From an uncultured Clostridia bacterium (GTDB taxonomy: Bacteria; Bacillota; Clostridia; Oscillospirales; Ruminococcaceae): a stretch of 42,803 bases of DNA. The stretch covers positions 1-42,803 of the forward strand of contig CANRDI010000016.1 in assembly GCA_947629335.1 (NCBI GenBank), read 5' to 3'. Shown here piece after piece: positions 7,006 through 14,450 of this stretch. The notes under the pieces were generated by a model. That model worked only from the letters and a program-made list of their open reading frames with translations, had not been told where the DNA came from and did not search any database. The position numbers were made by a program, and so were the translations under genes. Position 1 is the first letter of the stretch. Every line of letters begins with the position of its first letter.

Positions 7006-7102
7006 TTAATTCAAACGATTTTCGCTTGCTTTATCCTCAATCGCTTATCGGTCGCATTGTCTGGAACAGCAAAACTTATGCTCACAGAATTTGTCAGCAA
7101 CA
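7006..7102 (-). pseudogene. Remnant of a lysS 3' end (copy B)
   Basis: The sequence AATTCAAACGATTTTCGCT plus TTATCCTCAATC matches the region straight after the real lysS stop (7838-7870). TATCGGT.GCATTGTC.GGAACA and AGAATTTGTCAGCA match the last codons of lysS, with small gaps in the middle. It ends at the same junction, ACAAAAAGGTTCATTCCT, as copy A. It is not translatable as a protein. It separates the Dph6-like gene from the SUFU cassette. Confidence 0.75.
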
Positions 7103-7177
7103 AAAAGGTTCATTCCTCTTTCAAGGAACTAAGGCACCCGTTAATTTTCTCGCTGCTTTTGTGTTGTTCTTTCTTTA

Positions 7178-7819
7178 TTATTTAATATCTGCTATCGCAT
7201 AATCTCCCAATTCGATGTTATCACCGATTTGAAATTCCAAAGGTTCCCGAAAAACCGGTCCGTCAACAGCAAGGGTGTGGTATTCTCCATTCTCTCCACA
7301 TATATCAATACCCGCCGATTTCATAACTGAAATTGACGTTTCATCAACAAATGTTCCCAAGAGTTCCATAGGCAAAACGCTCCGATTAATGCTTTTAATC
7401 AGGCATTTATAGCCGAGCCGAATAAGGTCGTAAACGATCTTTTCCCGCGCCTGCTGCCATAACGGAAAACAAGGAAACAATCCGACAGCTTTACAGCGTT
7501 CTTCCTCCCATTTGCGGTTTTGTTCAATATCAATATCGCCAAAACAGACCGCTTCAGCGCCCATTGCTTTTGACTTCGACAAACCTGTTTCAAATGCTGT
7601 CCGATAGGTTTCCCCATTCGCCGGGCAGGCTATCATAGGAAGTCCCAGAGCTTTTGCATAACGCTCTAACATTGTGCTGTCAGCGCCGTGAAAATAGGAA
7701 CGTCCTACTTCCTCATTTACCATAACGACCAGACACACGGGTTCATGTCCTTGTTCCAACATCTTGTGGAGCGCCAAAGTGCTGTCCTTTCCGCAACTGT
7801 ATGAAATGGCAAACTTTAT
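7178..7819 (-). CDS. Dph6-like PP-loop ATP pyrophosphatase
   Basis: A protein of the diphthine-ammonia-ligase-related adenine nucleotide alpha hydrolases. KFAISYSCGKDSTLALHKML contains the PP-loop SCGKDS; CLVVMVNEEVGRSYFHG, GAEAVCFGDIDIEQNRKWEEERC and the ending NIELGDYAI are typical of the family. Bacteria lack diphthamide, so the substrate is unknown. The start is unusual: homologues begin at the KFAIS strand, where this gene has ATA (7819) behind GAGGGA at good spacing. The only conventional alternative is a TTG at 7867 overlapping the lysS stop, which would add 16 residues read from lysS-flanking repeat DNA. Either start could be used. The gene lies directly behind lysS. Confidence 0.8.
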   Translation of the reverse strand: MKFAISYSCGKDSTLALHKMLEQGHEPVCLVVMVNEEVGRSYFHGADSTMLERYAKALGLPMIACPANGETYRTAFETGLSKSKAMGAEAVCFGDIDIEQNRKWEEERCKAVGLFPCFPLWQQAREKIVYDLIRLGYKCLIKSINRSVLPMELLGTFVDETSISVMKSAGIDICGENGEYHTLAVDGPVFREPLEFQIGDNIELGDYAIADIK

Positions 7820-7863
7820 ATAATCACTCCCTCGGTTAAATTCAAACGATTTTCGCTTTATCC

Positions 7864-9378
7864 TCAATCATTTATCGGTCTCATTGTCGGGAACAACAGC
7901 ACATCTCTTATACTCGCGGAATTTGTCAGCAGCATTACAAGCCTGTCAAATCCAAATCCCAGACCGCCCGTAGGGGGAAGTCCGTATTCGAGCGCGGTTA
8001 TGAAATCGTCGTCAACCTGCGCGTCATTTCCTCCCTGCGCGCGCTTTGCGGCTACCTGCTTTACAAAACGCTCTTTCTGGTCAATGGGGTCGTTAAGTTC
8101 GGAGAATGCGTTTCCAAACTCCGTTCCGTTTATGAAATACTCAAATCGCTGAGTAAACGCAGACTCGTCCGTCTTGCGCTTTGCAAGCGGAGAGTTCTCC
8201 ACGGGATAATCGTAGATAATCGTCGGCTGTATCAGCTTGTCCTCGACAAAATTCTCAAAAAACGCTATAAGCACATCGCCCTTTGTTGAACTTGCGTTTA
8301 CTCCGTCCTCAACGCCCTTTTCCTTCGCGCAGGCTCTCGCCTGCTCGTCTGTTTCCCATGCGTTATAATCAACGCCCGCGTACTTCTTTACCGCGTCTAT
8401 CATGGTAAGGCGCTCCCACGGCTTTCCGACAGCTATCTGCTGTCCCTGATATTCAACCGTATCCGTTCCGCAGACGTTTAAGGTGACCGTGCGGTAAAGC
8501 TCCTCTATAAGGTCCATCATCTCAAAATAGTTGATGTAAGCCTGATACATTTCAATTGACGTAAATTCGGGATTATGAGTAGCGTCCATGCCCTCGTTTC
8601 TGAAAATTCTGCCAACCTCGTAAACCTTGTCAAATCCGCCGACAATAAGCCTTTTCAGATACAGCTCCGTTTCAATTCTGAGGTACATATCAATATCGAG
8701 CGCGTTATGATGCGTCTTAAACGGTCTTGCAGACGCGCCTATCTCAATTGGCAAAAGCACAGGCGTATCTACCTCGACATATCCGTGACCGTCGAGGAAT
8801 TTTCTTATTTCCGACAGTATCTTTGAGCGCTTTATAAAAACGTCCTTTACTTCGGGATTTGCGATAAGGTCAAGATAACGCTTTCTATAGCGCTCTTCCT
8901 TGTCCTTTAAGCCGTGCCATTTTTCGGGCAGCGGCAAAAGCGACTTTGAAAGCAGGACGATCTCGCTTGCGTGTACGGAAATTTCTCCCGTCTTTGTCTT
9001 GAACACAAAGCCCTTTACTCCCAGAATATCGCCCAAATCCCACTTTTTAAACGCCGCGAAAGCCTCTTCGCCAACATTGTCTATTCTCACATAGACCTGC
9101 ATTCTGTCGGAGCTGTCACGAATGTCGATAAAACTCGCCTTTCCCATATTTCTGCGGGTCATCATTCTTCCCGCAATGCAGACATCCTTGTTTTCAAGTT
9201 CGTCAAAGCGCTCTCTTATCTCAATGTTGTGGATATCCACGGGATACTGTGTAATAGTATACGGGTCGTTTCCCGCTTCTTTAAGCGCGGCAAGCTTTTC
9301 GAGGCGCACTCTGTGCTGTTCATCAAGCTCCTCTTGAGTTATTTCCGTTATTTCTTCGTTGTTGTTATTTTCTGTCAT
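7864..9378 (-). CDS. lysS: Lysyl-tRNA synthetase (class II)
   Basis: Cytosolic enzyme of 504 residues, the normal length, charging tRNA-Lys. An N-terminal OB-fold anticodon-binding domain (about 65-180, including VCIAGRMMTRRNMGKASFID) precedes the class II catalytic core. Motif 2 is seen in FRNEGMDATHNPEF and motif 3 in GLPPTGGLGFGFDRLVMLLT. GAGGAC lies upstream of the ATG at 9378. It follows greA by 6 nt; greA-lysS operons are common in Firmicutes. Its last roughly 25 codons also occur as decayed copies at 5881-5950 and 7006-7102, suggesting the 3' end served as an integration target. Confidence 0.97.
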   Translation of the reverse strand: MTENNNNEEITEITQEELDEQHRVRLEKLAALKEAGNDPYTITQYPVDIHNIEIRERFDELENKDVCIAGRMMTRRNMGKASFIDIRDSSDRMQVYVRIDNVGEEAFAAFKKWDLGDILGVKGFVFKTKTGEISVHASEIVLLSKSLLPLPEKWHGLKDKEERYRKRYLDLIANPEVKDVFIKRSKILSEIRKFLDGHGYVEVDTPVLLPIEIGASARPFKTHHNALDIDMYLRIETELYLKRLIVGGFDKVYEVGRIFRNEGMDATHNPEFTSIEMYQAYINYFEMMDLIEELYRTVTLNVCGTDTVEYQGQQIAVGKPWERLTMIDAVKKYAGVDYNAWETDEQARACAKEKGVEDGVNASSTKGDVLIAFFENFVEDKLIQPTIIYDYPVENSPLAKRKTDESAFTQRFEYFINGTEFGNAFSELNDPIDQKERFVKQVAAKRAQGGNDAQVDDDFITALEYGLPPTGGLGFGFDRLVMLLTNSASIRDVLLFPTMRPIND

Positions 9379-9384
9379 TTACAA

Positions 9385-9873
9385 TTAGTCCTCGTCTTCT
9401 TTTCTTATTTCAAGCACCTTAAACTGAATAATGCCCGTCGGCGTTTCAACGTCCACCACTTCGCCTGCTTTCTTTCCCATAATAGCCGCGCCGATAGGAC
9501 TTTCGTCTGACATTTTTCCGTTATTTATATCGGCTTCTTTTGTGCCGATTATCTTAAATTCCATTTCCTCGTCCATTTCAACGTCAAGTATCTTTACTGT
9601 CGTACCGATACCGACCTTTTCGGTAGAGATGTCCTCGTCGTCGATGACCTGTGCATGAGCAAGAGTAGCCTCTATCTCTGCAATTCTCGATTCGATTATT
9701 CCCTGTTCGTTTTTCGCCTCGTCATATTCGCTGTTTTCGGAAAGATCGCCGAAAGAAAGCGCGACCTTTATTTTTTCCGCGACCTCGCGGCGGCGAACGG
9801 AGCGAAGCTCGTTAAGCTCGGCTTTTAGTTTCTCCTCGCCTTTTCTGGTCAGTACAGTAATGGGTTTGTTCAT
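9385..9873 (-). CDS. greA: Transcription elongation factor GreA
   Basis: A 162-residue factor that enters the RNA polymerase secondary channel and stimulates cleavage of backtracked transcripts. The N-terminal coiled coil (about 1-75) carries the acidic tip in [13 protein letters not shown]. The C-terminal FKBP-like domain includes [28 protein letters not shown] precedes the ATG at 9873. It is the first gene of the greA-lysS operon. Residues and length are all standard. Confidence 0.97.
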   Translation of the reverse strand: MNKPITVLTRKGEEKLKAELNELRSVRRREVAEKIKVALSFGDLSENSEYDEAKNEQGIIESRIAEIEATLAHAQVIDDEDISTEKVGIGTTVKILDVEMDEEMEFKIIGTKEADINNGKMSDESPIGAAIMGKKAGEVVDVETPTGIIQFKVLEIRKEDED

Positions 9874-9963
9874 AAAATATCCTCCTGTTGTTTTGTTTAT
9901 TTTGTTGATAAGCGCATAAAAGCGCGGAAAATATCATACAGTCTTTCGGCAAAGCCGCGTTAT

Positions 9964-10080
9964 TTATTGCATTTGCTGATACTGCTGTTGATAATAACTG
10001 CTGCCGAAATATCCGACAGTTTCGGGCAGATGTGCGTCAGGACATCTGCGCAATGCCCCCGAAATGCAACAACTGCACAT
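9964..10080 (-). CDS. Possible 38-residue Cys/Gln-rich small protein
   Basis: Downstream of the S41 gene on the same strand, an ATG at 10080 opens a 38-codon frame: MCSCCISGALRRCPDAHLPE, then TVGYFGSSYYQQQYQQMQ. It has four cysteines near the N-terminus and a Tyr/Gln-rich tail. The ribosome binding site is weak, and the frame contains a GCAGATGT/ACATCTGC palindrome (10026-10049), so it could instead be a structured 3' region of the operon. I do not recognise the protein. Confidence 0.3.
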   Translation of the reverse strand: MCSCCISGALRRCPDAHLPETVGYFGSSYYQQQYQQMQ

Positions 10081-10136
10081 ATATCAGGTTTTCTCGGCGC
10101 TCTTAAAACCGAACTATCTCCAAATAAGCCGAAACA

Positions 10137-11339
10137 TCATTCTTCTTCGGCAGGATCGGAAACAAGAACCTCGATTGCCTTAATAAGCTGTGTATCGGCG
10201 TCATGGTCAAGATAATCAATATACGCCCCCGAAGGAAGCTCTACAGCATAATCGGGCTTTAACCCAACGTCGTCATATGATTCGGACTTTGACGGGATTA
10301 TCTTTGCGGTTGAAAGAGTAAGCGCTGTTCCGTCGGGAAACTCGTATGTCGTAAGCATTGTGGCTTTGCCGCCTGTCTGCGTTCCGACAAGTATAGCCCC
10401 TCCCTCGTCTTTGAGCGCAACGGCAAAAAGCTCTGCCGCCGCCTCCGTTCCCGAATCAACAAGAACAGCTATAGGAAGCTCAAGCTGTTGTTCGGAGTCC
10501 GTTTCAATAAGCGGTTTTTTAGTGCCGTTTCTGTATTCTGCCGTCGCCGCGACCGTCGCAGGCAAAATCCTGTTCAGCATAGGCTTTACCGAAGAATAAA
10601 CTCCTCCGCCGTTTTGCCTTACGTCAATAATAAGAGCCTCAGCTTTATCCGAAAGCACGGAATTAAGCGCGCGCGAAAACTGCTCGGCGGTTTTCTGATT
10701 AAATGAAGTAATACGGATATAGCCGACCTTTCTGTCGAGCATTTCTTCTGTAACAGATTCGATCTCGATCTGCTGGCGAATAAGGGTCACGGTATATATC
10801 TCGCCGTCGCGCAGATATTTTACCGTAAGCTGGGTTCCTATTTCGCCCGATATCCTGTCGAGAGCCGTTCCGCTTTCCATAAGCATAACGTTTCTTCCGT
10901 CGATCTCGGTGATAATATCGCCCGCTCTCATTCCGTTAAGATCTGCGGAGCTGTTTTTATATACGTTTGAAACGACAAGATAGCCCGATCCGTCCTCATT
11001 TGCCTCGAAACCCGCGCCGTTTACAACGCCGCTCTCGATCTGCTGCTGCTGATAATAGGCGCTCGGAAGGACAAATTCGGCGTTTTCATCGCCAATTCCG
11101 TTTACAAATCCGCTTATGATACCGTTCTGAACAGCAGCGTCATCTATCGTTCCGATATAGTTATTCCTGATAACAATGTCCATTTGCCGTATTTTTTCGT
11201 ATACGCCTTCGTATTTTTCGACGCTGCTGATTTTTGAATTGTATACGTTCAGCGACACCGTCCACGTCAATATGAACGTTATTGCACAGCCTATTGCGAC
11301 AAGACTTATCGCAACGCCCAAAGATATTTTTTTATTCAC
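10137..11339 (-). CDS. S41-family (CtpA-like) protein lacking the catalytic serine
   Basis: A 400-residue protein anchored by one N-terminal membrane helix (about 5-30) with the rest outside the cell. A PDZ domain spans about 100-190 (GAGFEANEDGSGYLVVSNV, GMRAGDIITEIDGRNV); the S41 core spans about 200-370 (GYIRITSFNQKTAEQF, ALIIDVRQNGGG). In active relatives the nucleophile is the Ser of a T/S-A-S-A-A/S-E motif. Here the stretch reads VDSGTEAAAELFA and that position is Ala300 (codon GCG). The general-base lysine is kept (Lys325, TGGKAT), but the usual Gln four residues later is Leu329. It is therefore probably a non-proteolytic scaffold. It follows ftsX by 50 nt in the ftsEX transcription unit. 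Confidence 0.85.
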   Translation of the reverse strand: MNKKISLGVAISLVAIGCAITFILTWTVSLNVYNSKISSVEKYEGVYEKIRQMDIVIRNNYIGTIDDAAVQNGIISGFVNGIGDENAEFVLPSAYYQQQQIESGVVNGAGFEANEDGSGYLVVSNVYKNSSADLNGMRAGDIITEIDGRNVMLMESGTALDRISGEIGTQLTVKYLRDGEIYTVTLIRQQIEIESVTEEMLDRKVGYIRITSFNQKTAEQFSRALNSVLSDKAEALIIDVRQNGGGVYSSVKPMLNRILPATVAATAEYRNGTKKPLIETDSEQQLELPIAVLVDSGTEAAAELFAVALKDEGGAILVGTQTGGKATMLTTYEFPDGTALTLSTAKIIPSKSESYDDVGLKPDYAVELPSGAYIDYLDHDADTQLIKAIEVLVSDPAEEE

Positions 11340-11389
11340 AGAATGCCCTCACTTTAAAAGCCGAATCAATCGTCTTTACGTCTGATTTT

Positions 11390-12295
11390 TTAAACTTTAA
11401 GATATTTGCCCATGCTTACTATAGTTCCTACCGCGCCCAGAAGCGCGCCCGCCGCGCAGTTTATTATGAGAACCGCCCACATAATGCTGTCAAACGGGAT
11501 AAGATCAAAAAACCCGAACATCTGCCAGAGAGTAAAGTTTTCCTCACTGAAAAGCGCGAATACCGAGTTATATATGAACCACGTCAACCCGAACGCTGCG
11601 CACCCCGCCATTATGCCGATAAACATTCCCTCCACAAAGAACGGTAGCTTTATAAACCCGTTTGTCGCGCCGACATATTTCATTATGGAAATTTCCTCTC
11701 TGCGCGCGAAAACGCTCGTTCTTATCGTATTTGACACAATGACTATACTCACTACGATAAGCGTCGCAAGCATAGCTATTATTATGATCGAAAACGTATC
11801 TCTTATGTTTAAAAGCGCCGCCGCGAAATCATAAGGAGCTTTTACCTGTTCTACGCCCTCTATGCTTGAGATCGCGTCAACAGAATATTTTATCTTGCTT
11901 ATGTCCTTGGCTCTGACGAGAAAAGTTTCGGGCATGGGGTTTTCTTCGAGATATTCCAAAAGCTCCGAATATTCTCCCATGCTTTCCTTAAATTCTTCAA
12001 GAGCGTCCTCTGACGACTGGTATACGATATCCGTGAGATTGTCGTTTTTTTCGAGAACGTCGCGGATATGATCTTTCTGATCTTCTGTCGTTCCTTTTGC
12101 AATATAGATCGTAATTTCGTTTGTGTTTTCGATATTCTTCATAATGATGCTTAAATTCATCACAAGAAGCACCGTAATGCTGACCTGAAGCAAACTCACC
12201 AGCAAAATGCAAAAGCTCGCAAACGACATCACAAAATTCTTCCAAACAGAGCTTATTCCCTTTTTTACAAGGTAGCTTACATTACTCGTCCTCAT
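11390..12295 (-). CDS. ftsX: Cell division ABC transporter permease FtsX
   Basis: A 301-residue membrane protein with the FtsX topology: one N-terminal helix (about 20-47), a large extracellular domain (about 50-165), then three C-terminal helices (about 168-195, 220-250, 265-292). It carries the family segment RREEISIMKYVGATNGFIKLPF. With FtsE it couples ATP hydrolysis to activation of peptidoglycan hydrolases at the division site. Its start overlaps the ftsE end by 14 nt, indicating translational coupling. No PcsB/CwlO-type hydrolase gene is adjacent; the next gene is the S41-like protein, a possible partner. Confidence 0.95.
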   Translation of the reverse strand: MRTSNVSYLVKKGISSVWKNFVMSFASFCILLVSLLQVSITVLLVMNLSIIMKNIENTNEITIYIAKGTTEDQKDHIRDVLEKNDNLTDIVYQSSEDALEEFKESMGEYSELLEYLEENPMPETFLVRAKDISKIKYSVDAISSIEGVEQVKAPYDFAAALLNIRDTFSIIIIAMLATLIVVSIVIVSNTIRTSVFARREEISIMKYVGATNGFIKLPFFVEGMFIGIMAGCAAFGLTWFIYNSVFALFSEENFTLWQMFGFFDLIPFDSIMWAVLIINCAAGALLGAVGTIVSMGKYLKV

Positions 12296-12968
12296 CGCTG
12301 CCTCCGATCACCCTGTCAAAAGTTATAGAGCCTTTGTCGAAGTTTATGATCCTGCCGCCGAAATACTGGACGAGTTCATGCTCGTGAGTTATCATTATAA
12401 CGGTCGTTCCGCAGCGGTTTATCTCCTTCAAAAGTCCCACCAGTTCGAGCGAATGTCTCGGATCGAGATTTCCCGTCGGCTCGTCTACTATAAGAAGCCC
12501 CGGATCGTTTGCGAGGGCGCGCGCAATTGCGACGCGCTGCTGCTCGCCGCCGGAAAGTTCTTTAGTCTTGCTTTTGGATTTTTGTGCAAGCTCTACGAGA
12601 TTAAGGACATAAGGCACTCTCTGCCTGATATATTTTCCCGACTGGTCGGCTATCCTCAGGACAAACGACACATTTTCATAGACCGTAAAATCCTGTATAA
12701 GCCTGAACTCCTGAAAAACTACGCCTATAGAACGGCGAAATTTCGCTATTTTATTTCCTTTCAGCTTTGAAAGGTTATAGCCGTTTACGAAAACTCTGCC
12801 CGAAGACGGAACTATCTCTCTCATCATGAGCTTCATAAGCGTGGATTTTCCCGCACCGTTTTCCCCGACAATAAACACAAATTCTCCGTCGTTTATGCGA
12901 AGATTTACATCTATCAGTGCGTCAACTCCGCCGGAATATCGGACGTTGACGTTTTTCATTTCTACCAT
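12282..12968 (-). CDS. ftsE: Cell division ATP-binding protein FtsE
   Basis: A 228-residue ABC ATPase, the usual FtsE length. Walker A is GENGAGKST (about 35-43), the Q-loop region is GVVFQEFRLIQDFTVYENV, the signature is LSGGEQQRVAIARAL, and Walker B is LLIVDEPTGNLDP followed by the switch His in MITHEHEL. The ATG at 12968 is favoured over one 16 codons upstream: GGGGGATC precedes it and the family starts at this point. It is the first gene of ftsE-ftsX-S41. Confidence 0.95.
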   Translation of the reverse strand: MVEMKNVNVRYSGGVDALIDVNLRINDGEFVFIVGENGAGKSTLMKLMMREIVPSSGRVFVNGYNLSKLKGNKIAKFRRSIGVVFQEFRLIQDFTVYENVSFVLRIADQSGKYIRQRVPYVLNLVELAQKSKSKTKELSGGEQQRVAIARALANDPGLLIVDEPTGNLDPRHSLELVGLLKEINRCGTTVIMITHEHELVQYFGGRIINFDKGSITFDRVIGGSDEDE

Positions 12969-13010
12969 AATTTTATATGATCCCCCATATACCTGCGATA
13001 ACAAAACGCA

Positions 13011-13042
13011 GATCACAGCCGCAAAGCCCTGCGGCTGCGATC
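13011..13042 (-). terminator. Hairpin between the CdaR-like gene and ftsE
   Basis: GATCACAGCCGCA (13011-13023) pairs with TGCGGCTGCGATC (13030-13042) apart from one mismatch. It is followed on the minus strand by a modest GTTTTGTT run and probably ends, or attenuates, transcription from the upstream regulator gene. Confidence 0.6.
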
Positions 13043-13078
13043 CGACAAAGGTCTGTAATTGTAAAACTTCGCCTTTTA

Positions 13079-14167
13079 TCAGAATTTGATCGGATTTGCG
13101 GCGAGATATTTCTTTACCATGAGCGCGATCTTAAAGATAATCGCATGGTCAAACTCGCGCAGATCCAATCCCGTAAGTTTCTTTATCTTGTCGAGACGGT
13201 ACACGAGCGTGTTTCTATGTACGAACAGCTTTCTCGACGTCTCGGAAACGTTAAGGCTGTTTTCAAAGAATTTCTGTATAGTAAAGAGCGTTTCGTGGTC
13301 AAGAGACTCTATCGAATTTTTCTTGAAAACTTCTTTTAAAAACGTTTCGCAGAGCGTTGTCGGAAGGTGATATATAAGTCTCGCTATGCCGAGGTTGTCA
13401 TAGGACACGATATTCTTGTCCGTATCAAAAACCTTTCCTACTTCGAGAGCGGTCTGAGCCTCCTTAAATGAGCGCGCAAGCTCTTTTATACCGACAATGG
13501 GCGTGCCTATGCCGATATTCACCTTTGTGAAGAATTCTCCCGAAAGCGTGTCTGAAATGCTTCTTGCTAACTTTTCGAGATCTTTTACATCAATGTTGTT
13601 CTTAACTTCCTTTACGAGAACAATGTCGTTTTCGGTGATATTGAAAACGAAGTCCTTGTTCTTGTCGGGGAAAAGGTTCTGAATAACGTCGCACGCAGAA
13701 ACGTCGTTTGACGAAATAACGCTTATCAAAAAGACAACTCTGCCAATATCGCCGTTAAAATGAAGCTCTCTCGCCTTTACGCTTATATCGCCGGGAAGAA
13801 CGTTGTCAAGAATGATATTCTTTACAAAATTGTTTCTGTCATATTTTTCGTCATAATACTGTTTTATGTTCGACAGCGAAACGGCAATAACGTTTGCATA
13901 TCTCGAAGCATATTCGTCCGTACCCTCGACAAATACCGCATAATCGGGCTTTACATGAATTCCGAACGGCTTATAGGTATAGCCCTCGCGTATAAAGACC
14001 TCGTGAGAATCAGTAAGCTCTATCGCAAAGAAATCGTTTCCGTTGTTGCCGACCTTTCCAAGATCACTACAAGCGATAGTGGTCCCGTTTTCGTCAATAA
14101 CGCCGACGACTCTGTTTACCGCATCTTTCATTTGATGCACGATCCCCTGGAAAAGTCTGTTTGACAT
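13079..14167 (-). CDS. CdaR/PucR-type transcriptional regulator
   Basis: A 362-residue protein. Residues 1-130 resemble the sugar-diacid-recognition region (MSNRLFQGIVHQMKDAVNRV, VIDENGTTIACSDLGKVG). The middle resembles the GGDEF-like CdaR domain (VNIGIGTPIVGIKELARSFKEAQTALEVGK). The C-terminus is the PucR-type helix-turn-helix (NVSETSRKLFVHRNTLVYRLDKI). Such proteins respond to small carboxylates or act globally. No diacid-utilisation genes are adjacent; ftsEX lies downstream and metG is divergent, so the regulon is not visible. AGAGG stands before the chosen ATG at 14167; the longer frame to 14299 would run through the promoter. Confidence 0.88.
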   Translation of the reverse strand: MSNRLFQGIVHQMKDAVNRVVGVIDENGTTIACSDLGKVGNNGNDFFAIELTDSHEVFIREGYTYKPFGIHVKPDYAVFVEGTDEYASRYANVIAVSLSNIKQYYDEKYDRNNFVKNIILDNVLPGDISVKARELHFNGDIGRVVFLISVISSNDVSACDVIQNLFPDKNKDFVFNITENDIVLVKEVKNNIDVKDLEKLARSISDTLSGEFFTKVNIGIGTPIVGIKELARSFKEAQTALEVGKVFDTDKNIVSYDNLGIARLIYHLPTTLCETFLKEVFKKNSIESLDHETLFTIQKFFENSLNVSETSRKLFVHRNTLVYRLDKIKKLTGLDLREFDHAIIFKIALMVKKYLAANPIKF

Positions 14168-14270
14168 TTCTTTTACCTCTTTCGTAAATATAAACTTCTC
14201 ATTTTTGCGCAAGCGTGACTTAATCAGCAAAATGCACAGATTAAACACTTGTTTTTTTGCGCCTAAATAT

Positions 14271-14299
14271 ATTGTACTAAAAATGTTCAAAAAAATCAA
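14271..14299 (-). promoter_or_regulatory. Promoter of the CdaR-like gene
   Basis: Minus strand: TTGATT (14294-14299), 17-nt spacer, TACAAT (14271-14276). Confidence 0.65.
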
Positions 14300-14347
14300 G
14301 TGTTTTTTATGAAAAATGTAAAATTTTCTTCTTTTCTCTCTCCGCCC

Positions 14348-14376
14348 TTGAAAAATGGCTTAAAAAGTAATATAAT
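14348..14376 (+). promoter_or_regulatory. Promoter of metG
   Basis: TTGAAA (14348-14353), 17-nt spacer, TATAAT (14371-14376). The leader to the ATG is about 70 nt and shows no T-box features. Confidence 0.75.
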
Positions 14377-14450
14377 ATTTATATATAGTCAATTATTACT
14401 CTGCCGGTAAAAAATAATGAAATAATATCCGCAAAAGAAAGGTGTAAAAA

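Noticed and set aside
14377-14450. T-box leader before metG
   Set aside because: The leader is only about 70 nt and shows no specifier loop, T-box sequence or terminator pair.
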